From assembly GCF_001295265.1 (NCBI RefSeq), contig NZ_LJOD01000015.1, positions 60,197 through 124,196 of the forward strand: 64,000 nucleotides of DNA. Reading direction: 5' to 3'. This document shows positions 8,412 to 17,521 of the stretch, piece after piece (the stretch's first letter is position 1; every line of letters begins with the position of its first letter). The notes beneath the pieces were generated by a model. That model searched no databases and was not told the DNA's origin. It saw only the letters and a program-made list of their open reading frames with translations. A program made the position numbers and the translations under genes. The DNA is from Chryseobacterium indologenes. GTDB lineage: Bacteria > Bacteroidota > Bacteroidia > Flavobacteriales > Weeksellaceae.

Positions 8412-9587
8412 TTATTTCAGTTTCTGTAGGATTTCTGTTGTTGTATCTTCAAATTTTATTTTCCCGAAGTCTTTCTCAGTCCAGACTTTTTCTGGAATAT
8501 CTTTTTCATGATCACTTTTATCAAAATAACTTTCTCCATATTTATAAAGGTAAATTTCATTTCCATTAACTTTAAATGTAATGTAAGTATTGACCAATAT
8601 ATTATAGTCTGAACAGTCCTGATGTTCAATGGTAAAGTAATTATTTTTCACGGCAACGTTACTGAACCCCTCAGAAATACAGTTGTTTTGTTTATCAAAT
8701 ACCAGATGGTCATTGCTTTTCCACAAGGTGTTTCCTTTATAAATCTTTATGGGAAGATTAAAATGCTGTTGATCGTAGGTATCCTTATCTATACTGTTTT
8801 TTAAAACTTCAATTCTATATTTTTCCTGATCATTATTGAAATTTGTATTGACTTTAAGAATGGCTTGTTTAGGGAGTGAATTAACTTTCTCTACGTTTAT
8901 AAGAGTTCTTATCTCATTCAGATTTTTATACTGTGGCTCATGAATTTCTTTGATGATCATATCTGGTTGAGTTGTATTACCATAAAAATATACATATGGC
9001 AATTCGCTTTGATTCTTAGGGATTGTATAATTTCCTTCTCTTTCATAATTGTTGTTTAATGATGCTAGAATTTTCTTATCAGCATTTATCACAATTTCTT
9101 TTATATCTTTCGGATATCCCCAGAATGTTTTTTGGGGATATCTACTATCCAATAAAGCTGGATTAAAATATAAAAGTGGGACCTGTTTCCCATTTTGAAT
9201 GTCATATATTACATAGTCAACACCATCTTCATAGCCCTGAGCTCTGATTATTTCGTTTTGTTTATCATTATCTAGGTTTGTAAACCATTTCTTATTAATA
9301 GTCCCCCAAGGATAAGAAAACTGATAAATAAGTTTTCCATTTTTAAACCAATATTCATAAGATGTCGTAGCATCATTATCTGATGTGGTTATTATTGTTT
9401 CTTGTTCATTATCATTATCAAAATCTATATTTTCTTTGCTTTCTATTTTTTGATCTTTAGGAATAAATTGTTTAAATTTATTGTCAAGGCCTGAATGATT
9501 TTCATTTATTTTCTGCCCTGAAGTTTTTTTACATGCTAAGAAAAATAAATTAATAATAATTAGATATTTTAAAGTTTTTATTTTCAT
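8412..9587 (-). CDS. Lipoprotein, candidate immunity protein for the adjacent cell-wall hydrolase
   Basis: A 391-residue lipoprotein: signal MKIKTLKYLIIINLFFLAC with the lipobox Cys at residue 19. Residues about 50-110 contain Asp/Asn-rich turns (DFDNDNEQE, TNLDNDKQNE) like FG-GAP or calcium-loop repeats of VCBS-type beta-propellers. The gene starts three bases after the stop of the GH19/M23 hydrolase, so the two are almost certainly co-transcribed. Immunity proteins against peptidoglycan-targeting effectors are typically periplasmic or lipid-anchored, so an immunity role is a reasonable inference. There is no sequence-family support for it. Confidence 0.55.
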   Translation of the reverse strand: MKIKTLKYLIIINLFFLACKKTSGQKINENHSGLDNKFKQFIPKDQKIESKENIDFDNDNEQETIITTSDNDATTSYEYWFKNGKLIYQFSYPWGTINKKWFTNLDNDKQNEIIRAQGYEDGVDYVIYDIQNGKQVPLLYFNPALLDSRYPQKTFWGYPKDIKEIVINADKKILASLNNNYEREGNYTIPKNQSELPYVYFYGNTTQPDMIIKEIHEPQYKNLNEIRTLINVEKVNSLPKQAILKVNTNFNNDQEKYRIEVLKNSIDKDTYDQQHFNLPIKIYKGNTLWKSNDHLVFDKQNNCISEGFSNVAVKNNYFTIEHQDCSDYNILVNTYITFKVNGNEIYLYKYGESYFDKSDHEKDIPEKVWTEKDFGKIKFEDTTTEILQKLK

Positions 9588-9590
9588 AAA

Positions 9591-12500
9591 TTATAATCCA
9601 TTTTGAGAGTTACGATCGGGACTTGTGTTAACAGCTTTTCCAAGTTCAGGTATTTCTGTTAAAGGATTAAATGAAGGCTTGGACATCTTTTCTGTACGAA
9701 CTTCAAAATGAAGATGTGCCATTTTCGCTGGCTGTCCATAGGCGTTACCGGTTTGTCCTGTTTTTCCAATTTCCTTACCTGCCTCAAATTTACCTGTTTT
9801 ATATTCTGAAAGATGACAATACATAAAGTAATATTTTTTTCCTTTATATGTTCCTTCTAAAAATGTTCTATGCCCATACCCTCCTGGGTCAGCCCTATAA
9901 GTGACTTCTCCATCAATACAAGCATATACAGGTGTGCCCACAGGAGCATATAGATCTAAACCGTCATGTTTACCACCAGTCCTTCCATGAAAATCACTTT
10001 TTCCTGGAGACCATTGTGTTTCAGAATACCATCCTCTTAGCTCCATTTTATCAAGAGGATTATGCCAAGAAGAATTGTCATCTATTTCATAACCTGTGCA
10101 TTCTGTTACTTTGAAAATATCTATCATTCGTTGTAAATGCGACCATCTATCCTCTCGCGAAGAAGTTTTGCTATTAACAATATCAACAATTTTATCGAAA
10201 TTTTCTCTCTTAACTCCTTTTTCTGCTTCATCTTGGCATCCATATTCTTTCCAATATGCCATACTGGCTACTGTACCTTCATTTAAATTGTTGATATTGC
10301 CTGCGTCTATATGTACACCAAACTCTGAATAATCGTTTTCTAACCTAGAATTTATTTTATCATACTTATCTTTTCCTGTAATTTGAATTATTCCACGACC
10401 TCTATATTTCCATCCATCTCCACTAGCAGCGTCACCATTACCATTTCTATTAGCATAAGCATTATTTGCAATAGCTTCTGGATTAGCTGGATGTTCAGGT
10501 GTTCTTCCATCTCTATAAGATCGTTCCTTATTTTGATAATAGTAGCTAAATATTACTTCGTACTTATTTTTTTTTGGATTCCATTTCCCTTTATATAAAA
10601 CATCCGCTGAGTAATTGAGATTCTCTCCATCCTTAACATTCATTGATGTACCTATTTCTTCTCTGACTTGGGCAAAAAACTGAGCTTTTTGTTGACAAGT
10701 ATTTAGTCCCAATTTACTGTTTGCTTTATTAAAAGCATCTTTTAATTCTCTTCTTTTATCTTCCGTTGCATCAGGAAATATGCTAATTAGTTCTTCTACA
10801 GTTAAAGTGTCACATCTCGAACATTTTTTAGAAACCTCAAAATACGCCCCCTCCTTCTTCAAAAACTCCTTATCATGCTGTTTCTCTCCCTGCGTTTTGG
10901 CGTGAAGATACAACAGTTCCGGAACTTTTTTCAGTAAGTTAAAAGTAATTGTTTTTCCGGCTTCATAATTTTTTATTTCTAGTAACTTTTCTATTTCTTC
11001 TACACTGGAAGTTTTACCATTTTCTATTTTAGGATTTTTAGAATTCCCTTTTTGGGCATTGTCGAGGATAATCTGGGCAATGGATTTCTTTTTAGCTTCA
11101 TCAGTAATGTTGGTATTGCTTCCGAATGTATAGGTATAGGTTCCGTCCTTTTTTCCTTTGGTTATTTTTTCTTTCCATTGCTTCAGTTCATCGTCAGATT
11201 TCGGACGGAGATGGACCGGGATTTTAACCATATTATCCTTTACGGTGCCTGAAAATTCGGTTTTTTCGGTTCCAGGAACTACTCCGGCTGGTGCTTTTTG
11301 GTCCATTTGTTCTTCGGTTATTTCGAGGATGGGAAGAACTGTATCGGCCGTACCTTTGATAATTCCGTCTTTTTCTTTAATGGAGATTTTAACCTGTTTT
11401 CCATCAAGAAGCATCGTTCTGGCAACAAGATAGAGTTTATCTTCCAGTGGCGCACTGTCAACTCTTTTAAATTCCGGACCTAATTTAAGTGTCTTAAAGG
11501 TAACTGTCTTTTCATTGGTTGTGTCCTTGCCATAAGCATCGGCGGTTAATGCAGCAGCAATTATTTCAAGTGTGGTATATTTTTTCTGAGATTTCAGACT
11601 GTCTTTAACTTTATTGAGAATGGTCTGAGCCACTTTATTTTTCTCTTCAGCAGTAGATGTTTTATTATTCTGTTTGCTTCCTCCGAAGGTGTAAGTATGG
11701 GTTCCGTCTTCTTCTCCCGTTTGTTTTGTATATTCTTTTTTAGCAAAATATGCATTAAGAAGATCTTCCGTTTTCTGTTCATTAACGGTTGTAGGAGAGA
11801 GACCTCCCGGTGGTGGAGAAGCTGGTGGCTGGGTATTATTGGCTTGTCCGTGAGCTGTTTGAGGTTCAGGTGGAGGAGTAGGTTGTGGCTGGGTTGTAGG
11901 TTGCTGCTGTGGTTGAGCCTGAGGTTTTCCGGATGGAGTGCGGATCTCATCAGGGGTATTGATATTAACGTTATCCGTCGCATGCTTCTTATGAGCATAA
12001 TACTCCACAGTAACATAAAACTCCAGCTGCTTGGGATCAGTTTCGCCTTCCATCGCTTTTTTCATCAGGGCTTTGGTGAGTAAAAATTCAGCTCTGGCAA
12101 CTCCGTTGCGCACTTTTTCTTTTTTACTGTCTATCTGCAGGTTTTTATTGTTGTGTCCTGAATCTGCTGCGTCATCTTCCCAAAGCGTAAATTGAAGATA
12201 CTGGCCTTCCAGATTCATACATTTGGCTTCTGCGACCAGTTTTTCCGTGAAGCTGAAAACAGTTCCGGGAGTATCGTCTATATATTTTAATTCAACTTTA
12301 TTGATTCGGGGAACATCGCTGGGCTGAGGCTGTATTTCCAGCGCCATTGGAGCTCTGCCTTCCGGATTATGGAGATAGGCTTCAATTCTGAAGGTATCTT
12401 TATAAGCTGTTGTGTTAAAGGTAAAGCTGCTTACTCCTTTTTTCTTAATATTGGTAGGGACAAATTTTCCGTTTACCTTTTTGAAAAGATGCCAGGTAAC

Positions 12501-12623
12501 GAGGGCCGGATTTCTTTTCTCGAGTGGAGTGGCAGGATACCATTCATCAATTTTATAAGTAACCCGTTCTCCTACTTTTGGTTTGGTATTTCCCGATATT
12601 TTATAAATTCCTTGTTTTGACAT
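9591..12623 (-). CDS. Modular peptidoglycan hydrolase effector: GH19-like lysozyme + M23 endopeptidase
   Basis: A 1010-residue protein without a signal peptide. Residues 1-230 form beta-rich adaptor domains and 232-275 a Pro/Gln linker. Residues about 285-435 and 480-600 are two related domains, each with a GT(H/Y)TYTFG motif. A CSRCDTLT segment at 601-608 opens a GH19 chitinase/lysozyme-like domain to about 840 (FFAQVREEIG with Glu655/656, then GRGIIQITG). Residues 880-980 are an M23/LytM metallopeptidase with H886, D890 (HDGLD), H937 and H970-x-H972. It should cut both glycan and peptide parts of the wall. Preceding genes encode a PAAR-like and a LysM protein, so delivery by a contractile injection system rather than Sec is likely. 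Confidence 0.8.
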   Translation of the reverse strand: MSKQGIYKISGNTKPKVGERVTYKIDEWYPATPLEKRNPALVTWHLFKKVNGKFVPTNIKKKGVSSFTFNTTAYKDTFRIEAYLHNPEGRAPMALEIQPQPSDVPRINKVELKYIDDTPGTVFSFTEKLVAEAKCMNLEGQYLQFTLWEDDAADSGHNNKNLQIDSKKEKVRNGVARAEFLLTKALMKKAMEGETDPKQLEFYVTVEYYAHKKHATDNVNINTPDEIRTPSGKPQAQPQQQPTTQPQPTPPPEPQTAHGQANNTQPPASPPPGGLSPTTVNEQKTEDLLNAYFAKKEYTKQTGEEDGTHTYTFGGSKQNNKTSTAEEKNKVAQTILNKVKDSLKSQKKYTTLEIIAAALTADAYGKDTTNEKTVTFKTLKLGPEFKRVDSAPLEDKLYLVARTMLLDGKQVKISIKEKDGIIKGTADTVLPILEITEEQMDQKAPAGVVPGTEKTEFSGTVKDNMVKIPVHLRPKSDDELKQWKEKITKGKKDGTYTYTFGSNTNITDEAKKKSIAQIILDNAQKGNSKNPKIENGKTSSVEEIEKLLEIKNYEAGKTITFNLLKKVPELLYLHAKTQGEKQHDKEFLKKEGAYFEVSKKCSRCDTLTVEELISIFPDATEDKRRELKDAFNKANSKLGLNTCQQKAQFFAQVREEIGTSMNVKDGENLNYSADVLYKGKWNPKKNKYEVIFSYYYQNKERSYRDGRTPEHPANPEAIANNAYANRNGNGDAASGDGWKYRGRGIIQITGKDKYDKINSRLENDYSEFGVHIDAGNINNLNEGTVASMAYWKEYGCQDEAEKGVKRENFDKIVDIVNSKTSSREDRWSHLQRMIDIFKVTECTGYEIDDNSSWHNPLDKMELRGWYSETQWSPGKSDFHGRTGGKHDGLDLYAPVGTPVYACIDGEVTYRADPGGYGHRTFLEGTYKGKKYYFMYCHLSEYKTGKFEAGKEIGKTGQTGNAYGQPAKMAHLHFEVRTEKMSKPSFNPLTEIPELGKAVNTSPDRNSQNGL

Positions 12624-12640
12624 GGCCGAAAAGTTTTTGA

Positions 12641-13171
12641 TTAGTAGGCATCTGGTTCAGTGTCCTGCATTTCCTTCTGGAATTCCTTGAAATTGATGAA
12701 GGGATTGATGTGATGCTGTTCCTGGGGGTCTGCTTTTTTTACATTCTGCTGAGTCATCGCTGAGGTTTGCCCATGTTCCATGATGGTGATCTTTCCGCCT
12801 GTGGTGCACATAAGCTCAGAGATCTCCGTAACACAGCTTTTGTCCATTACCTTTACTTTTTCATAGGTTTTCTGCCATTTTCCTGCAGGAGCGTAAGTGC
12901 AGGGAAGGTACCCACCGGATGAAGGCTTCAGTTTGCATCTTCCGAAACTTGGCCCAGAAGGATTAAACTGAAGATCATCTTCAGTTACGGCCAGATAATC
13001 GGTTTTGCCTTCTTCATTATTCCAGTAATGCTTCTGGTGAGAGGTTACTTTAAATTGCGGAAACTGGTCTCCCTGGTTACATTGGGCCTTTCCTTTCTGT
13101 ATGACGAAATGTTTTCCGTCATGTGGTGATGCGGAACCGGACATATTTTGCGTTTTTTGGTGTTGTTCCAA
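12641..13171 (-). CDS. DUF4280 PAAR-like protein
   Basis: A 176-residue cytosolic protein with the signature order of DUF4280: a N-terminal Lys/Cys-containing strand (KAQCNQG), an FGRCK motif, a Trp before the next strand (GKWQKTYEKV), and a C-terminal ELMCTTGGKITIMEHGQ. DUF4280 proteins are PAAR-like tips that cap VgrG-type spikes of type VI or extracellular contractile systems and carry effectors. It lies 17 bases before the hydrolase gene and 10 after the LysM gene, so it is the likely carrier of that hydrolase. Loading is inferred from gene order. Confidence 0.75.
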   Translation of the reverse strand: MEQHQKTQNMSGSASPHDGKHFVIQKGKAQCNQGDQFPQFKVTSHQKHYWNNEEGKTDYLAVTEDDLQFNPSGPSFGRCKLKPSSGGYLPCTYAPAGKWQKTYEKVKVMDKSCVTEISELMCTTGGKITIMEHGQTSAMTQQNVKKADPQEQHHINPFINFKEFQKEMQDTEPDAY

Positions 13172-13181
13172 AGATACTAAA

Positions 13182-14264
13182 TTATTTTAATTGCTTTTCC
13201 AGTGTAAATACTTCTTTTTCAGTTACATTTCCGATCTGAATTTCAAAATGCCCTGTGATTTTCTGAACTTCCAGATCATTCCGGCTCATGCAATATTCCG
13301 CTTCATGGTGGCAGATTACTGAGTCGGCATTGAAAGATGATGATTCATCATATTTATGTTTGCTATCATAAAGTTGATTAAGGTTTCTGTAATCAACTGA
13401 AGTACCTTTCTGAACGACTTTCAGTCTATTATTATCGGTTGCATCCGGCTCTTTTGGTAAAATTCGGTTATACAGTTCAAAGCGGATTGGGGAAGCATTG
13501 GTAAGCCATGGAAGAAACTCATGGTAAATCCCGGAATCTGTCCAGCTCTCATATTGGGCGTTATAAAATGAGCCGGACAGAAATTGTATGGGCAATGTAT
13601 TACGGATATCTGCCAGGATTTGTTTCTTATCTTCAGCTTTCTTTTTTAACTGATTAATATAAGAGGCAGACCATTCATCAGTAAAGTATTTTTTTAATGC
13701 CTCAAGTTCTTCTTTAACAATTGTTTCCGGATGATGAAATGCTGCATCTGTAAGTTTTCCTGTTTCATTAATTCTGATTTCCAAAGGGAATATAATTGCT
13801 GCACAGGCTTTGGCCAGACTGGATATTTTGCTGTCCGATTCATGACCGTCTTTCAGGGAACCAGACTGCTGCACTGAAAAAAGATGCTGGCCTTTTTCAT
13901 GCTTCAGGTATTTTAGTTCTACCTGGTAACGATAATTTGTCAGCAGGGTATTGTCCTGATATTTATGATGTCTGGCTGTATATCTGCCCTCCAGCAGAGG
14001 AATCTTAAATGGAATTTTTCCGTGAGGCGGATGATAGTAGAGGCTTTCACCGTTTTCATTAATTTTTTTGTTGAGCTTCTTTATTTCATCACCAAAGGGA
14101 ATATGAAGAAGGGTACCGGTTTTCAGCAGTATTGGATCTACAAGCCTATCGTGCAATGCACAATAAGCATTATGGAAATCTCTGATGTATTTCGGGTTCT
14201 CTACTTTCAGGTCAGAAGCAATCTTTTCTAAAGTATCGCCCGGAAGTGTCATGTAGGTGATCAT
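13182..14264 (-). CDS. LysM-domain protein, first gene of effector cassette
   Basis: A 360-residue protein without a signal peptide. It begins with a LysM-like module (residues 5-55: LPGDTLEKIASDLKV, then LLKTGTLLHIP). The rest has no domain I can name and contains a helical middle with YFTDEWSASYINQLKKK. LysM proteins next to DUF4280 and VgrG genes in Bacteroidota usually serve as cytosolic adaptors or spike-assembly parts. It is the first gene of the tight three-gene run that also encodes the PAAR-like protein and the hydrolase. Confidence 0.65.
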   Translation of the reverse strand: MITYMTLPGDTLEKIASDLKVENPKYIRDFHNAYCALHDRLVDPILLKTGTLLHIPFGDEIKKLNKKINENGESLYYHPPHGKIPFKIPLLEGRYTARHHKYQDNTLLTNYRYQVELKYLKHEKGQHLFSVQQSGSLKDGHESDSKISSLAKACAAIIFPLEIRINETGKLTDAAFHHPETIVKEELEALKKYFTDEWSASYINQLKKKAEDKKQILADIRNTLPIQFLSGSFYNAQYESWTDSGIYHEFLPWLTNASPIRFELYNRILPKEPDATDNNRLKVVQKGTSVDYRNLNQLYDSKHKYDESSSFNADSVICHHEAEYCMSRNDLEVQKITGHFEIQIGNVTEKEVFTLEKQLK

Positions 14265-14440
14265 GCGATAGGTGTTTTTAATGATGAATAAGTTTACCGT
14301 TATAGTTCAAAACAACGGGATTTATTTATCAGGATGTAATTTATAAAAAATTCCGCAAAAAACTTTCATCAGTGTTAAAGGCTGTAGTTTAGCCTGAGTT
14401 CCGGATAAGATAACTTTTCCAAACCTGAAATTTCCAATAA

Positions 14441-14470
14441 AAAAACCTTTCAGCTGCCTGAAAGGTTTTT
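14441..14470 (-). terminator. Rho-independent terminator of the nuo operon
   Basis: A perfect 13-bp stem (AAAAACCTTTCAG with its complement) around the four-base loop CTGC. The stem ends in a T-run on the minus strand, 24 bases beyond the nuoN stop. It closes the operon and would also work on the plus strand. Confidence 0.85.
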
Positions 14471-14493
14471 ATTTTCATATGTTTAATACCCAA

Positions 14494-15879
14494 TTATAAT
14501 CCGAACTGCTTTGCAAACAGGTCCGGGAAAATTCCCAGAAGAATAATGGATACAATAACGAATACCGCTACAATATTATAAGTAAGTGTTACTTTTTCTG
14601 AAGATTTGAATGTTGATTCTTTAAAGAAGAACATTGCAATGATCATTCTTAAATAGTAAGCAATGGAAAGGGCAGACCCTAAAACGGCTACCAACACTAA
14701 GAAAACCCCGTGTTGTGAATTCATCGCCTGGGAGAATAATGCAAATTTACCCATGAAACCTGCAGTTAAAGGTACTCCGGCCATTGAAAGCATAGAGATC
14801 GCTGCAGTTGTTGCCAGTAAAGGCTCAGTTTTAGCAAGACCTTTGAAAGCTCCGAATGAAGTCTCTCTTTTCAGTTTTTCTACCCAGATCAGGCACATGA
14901 AAACTCCCACTGTAGATAGTGAATAGGCAAATAAATAAAATGCCAGGTTATAAGTGGAAAGGCTTGTCATTCCGAAGAATACCAGCCCGATGTATCCCGC
15001 ATGAGAAACAGAAGAGTAAGCAAGCATTCTTTTGGCGTTAGTCTGTGCAAGCCCCATAACGTTGGCCAAAAGCAAAGTGATGATTAAGAATACTCCCAAT
15101 ACATTGATCCAGTCCTGAGTAACACCAGCAAAACCGATCGTCATTAATCTGAACAGGGCAAAGAATCCGGAGATTTTTACAACACTTGCCATAAAAGCGG
15201 TAATCAGGGAAGGGGAACCTGCATATACATCAGGGCTCCACATATGGAAAGGCGCCAGTGCTACTTTAAATGCCAGTGCGCAAAGGATAAGCAATACCCC
15301 TAAAATGAACATAACATTGGTAGTATTGGCCAATCCGAATTCATGGATTTTATATAAATCGAAACTTCCGGCACTTCCGTAGATGAATGCAATCCCAAAC
15401 AGTAAAAATCCTGTGGCAAATGCACCCATTAAGAAATATTTAATAGAAGCTTCGTTTGATCTTAAATCAGTTTTGTTGGCTCCGGCCATTACGTATAACG
15501 GAATAGAAAGGATTTCAATACCCAGGAACATCGTTACCAGATTCTGGTATCCGAAAAGAACGATTCCACCACATAATGCAAACAGCATCAGGGCGTATAA
15601 TTCCGACTGGTGGCTTCTGTGGTTGCTGAATGCAAAACCTCCAAGGAAGAATAACAATAAGGTGGTTACAATGGATATTTTAGTGAACAACGCTGTATTA
15701 GCCGTGTATTCATACATATGTCTGTACTTTTCGAAGAAAGCACATTCAGGCATGAAGCTTACGTACAATGCAATGATCAATCCCAAAATCCCAATGTATC
15801 TTGCGAATTTTCCCTGTTCAAAAACTCCCGAAAATAACGCAATAACTGCCGTTAGGAAAACAATAATTAAAACACTCAT
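14494..15879 (-). CDS. nuoN: NADH-quinone oxidoreductase subunit N
   Basis: A 461-residue inner-membrane protein with about 14 hydrophobic helices and the antiporter-like (MrpA/D type) proton-pumping fold. Recognisable conserved parts are LGIEILSIPLYVMAG, the APFHMWSPDVY loop and AYSSVSHAGYIGL. The length is normal for flavobacterial NuoN. It is the last gene of the complex I operon and is followed by a strong terminator. The 148-base spacer before it is a CT-rich run with TCTTATCTCT-like words. Confidence 0.95.
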   Translation of the reverse strand: MSVLIIVFLTAVIALFSGVFEQGKFARYIGILGLIIALYVSFMPECAFFEKYRHMYEYTANTALFTKISIVTTLLLFFLGGFAFSNHRSHQSELYALMLFALCGGIVLFGYQNLVTMFLGIEILSIPLYVMAGANKTDLRSNEASIKYFLMGAFATGFLLFGIAFIYGSAGSFDLYKIHEFGLANTTNVMFILGVLLILCALAFKVALAPFHMWSPDVYAGSPSLITAFMASVVKISGFFALFRLMTIGFAGVTQDWINVLGVFLIITLLLANVMGLAQTNAKRMLAYSSVSHAGYIGLVFFGMTSLSTYNLAFYLFAYSLSTVGVFMCLIWVEKLKRETSFGAFKGLAKTEPLLATTAAISMLSMAGVPLTAGFMGKFALFSQAMNSQHGVFLVLVAVLGSALSIAYYLRMIIAMFFFKESTFKSSEKVTLTYNIVAVFVIVSIILLGIFPDLFAKQFGL

Positions 15880-16027
15880 AATATAGATTTGAGACGAGAT
15901 TTAAATTGAAAGTAAAAGATTCAAAGTTTGAGGTTTTTCCGGATGATCTCCGTCTCTTATCTCTGCGTCTTTTATCTTTAGTCTTTCCTTATCTCTTATT
16001 TTTTAATTTTTAAATCTTTTAATTTTT

Positions 16028-17521
16028 TTAGTTAGCCATCGCTGTGTAGATAAACTTCACCGAACTGCCTACCATATCGATCACCGGTTGTGGATAAATA
16101 CCCAATAGGATCACGAAAACTGCTAAACTTGCCAATACAGAGAATTCTACACCGGAAAGGTCTTTTGCTGTGCTTAGGACTGCTTCATCACCTTCACCGA
16201 ACATTGCTTTTCCGTAGAATCTCAACAGGTATACTGCACAAAGGATCACCGTAAGACCAGCAATCACTGCTGCCAGTCCGTTGAAATCATATACTGATTT
16301 TAACAGGATAAATTCTCCGATAAATCCATTGGTCAACGGAACTCCCATTGAGCCCAATATAATGATCAGGAACAATACGGCAAATTTCGGAGCTACTTTC
16401 GCCAGCCCTCCCATCTGTCTGATATCTCTTGATTTAAATCTCTTGTACAAAATATCACAGCAGTAGAATAATCCCACAACGTTGATACCATGGGCAAATG
16501 TCTGTACCAAGGCACCTTCAGCACCTTCAATATTGAAGGACCCTCTTAAAGTAATTACTGCTGAAGCAAAAATTCCCGCTACCATTAATCCAACGTGGGA
16601 GAAAGAAGAATACGCAATAATTCTCTTCATATCGGTCTGGATAATTGCAATGAGTGCTCCGTGAACGATTCCTACAATAGCAAGAATAATCACGATCTGT
16701 CCTGAAATCCCTGCAATCGGAACCGGGGTGATAGGAAGTAAATAACGCATTACTCCATACACCGCCATCTTAAGCATGATCCCGGATAACAACATTGATC
16801 CCTGTGTAGGAGAGTAGGTATAGGTATCAGGCTGCCAGGTGTGGAATGGGAATACCGGTAATTTCACTGCAAATGCAAAGAAAATGAACCAGAATACCAC
16901 AGTCTGCTGAGTTTCGTTAAGCTGCGCATTATACAGGTCTGTAAGCTCGAATGATGCAGAGTGGTTGTAAACATAGATCAATCCTGCCAGCATGAATAAT
17001 GAACCAACGAAAGTATAAACGAAGAATTTTGTAGTGAACTCAAATCTTTTATTTTCCTGCCCCCAAAGTCCGGCAATGAACCAGATCGGAATTAAGGTTA
17101 CTTCCCAGAAAATGTAGAATAATAATCCGTCTAAAGAAGTGAATACCCCTACAAGGCCGAACTGCATTAACAGAATCAGACCGTAGAATGTATTTCTGTA
17201 GTTTACATTTTCATTGAAAGATGATAAAATAATAATTGGTGCTAAAATGTTCGTTAATAATAAAAGCAACATACTCATTCCGTCAATTCCGAAATGAAGG
17301 GTACTTTTTATGAACTGAGACCAAGGGTAATTGATTTCATGCTGAAGTACACTGTCTACGGTTGGATTAAAATCAAAATCCGAAATAATGTAGAATGTTA
17401 CAAGCATCTGGATCAATGCAATTCCCAGCGCCAAATATTTGCTGGAATTATTCTTCCAGGCAAAAACTAATCCCGAACCTACAAGAGGTAATAGTAATAA
17501 TGTTAATAATAAACCAGACAT
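16028..17521 (-). CDS. nuoM: NADH-quinone oxidoreductase subunit M
   Basis: A 497-residue polytopic antiporter-like subunit of complex I. Conserved features include the WEVTLIPIWFIAGLWG helix with its essential Glu, the LPVFPFHTWQPDTY loop, and IAYSSFSHVGLMVAG. It moves protons across the inner membrane in the distal arm. Its ATG overlaps the last base of nuoL, so the two are translationally coupled. Confidence 0.95.
   Translation of the reverse strand: MSGLLLTLLLLPLVGSGLVFAWKNNSSKYLALGIALIQMLVTFYIISDFDFNPTVDSVLQHEINYPWSQFIKSTLHFGIDGMSMLLLLLTNILAPIIILSSFNENVNYRNTFYGLILLMQFGLVGVFTSLDGLLFYIFWEVTLIPIWFIAGLWGQENKRFEFTTKFFVYTFVGSLFMLAGLIYVYNHSASFELTDLYNAQLNETQQTVVFWFIFFAFAVKLPVFPFHTWQPDTYTYSPTQGSMLLSGIMLKMAVYGVMRYLLPITPVPIAGISGQIVIILAIVGIVHGALIAIIQTDMKRIIAYSSFSHVGLMVAGIFASAVITLRGSFNIEGAEGALVQTFAHGINVVGLFYCCDILYKRFKSRDIRQMGGLAKVAPKFAVLFLIIILGSMGVPLTNGFIGEFILLKSVYDFNGLAAVIAGLTVILCAVYLLRFYGKAMFGEGDEAVLSTAKDLSGVEFSVLASLAVFVILLGIYPQPVIDMVGSSVKFIYTAMAN

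Noticed and set aside
11594..12083. Long antisense frames across the hydrolase linker.
   Set aside because: They arise from the repetitive Pro/Gln codons on the other strand and have no credible protein features. Many similar shadows occur over the nuo genes.
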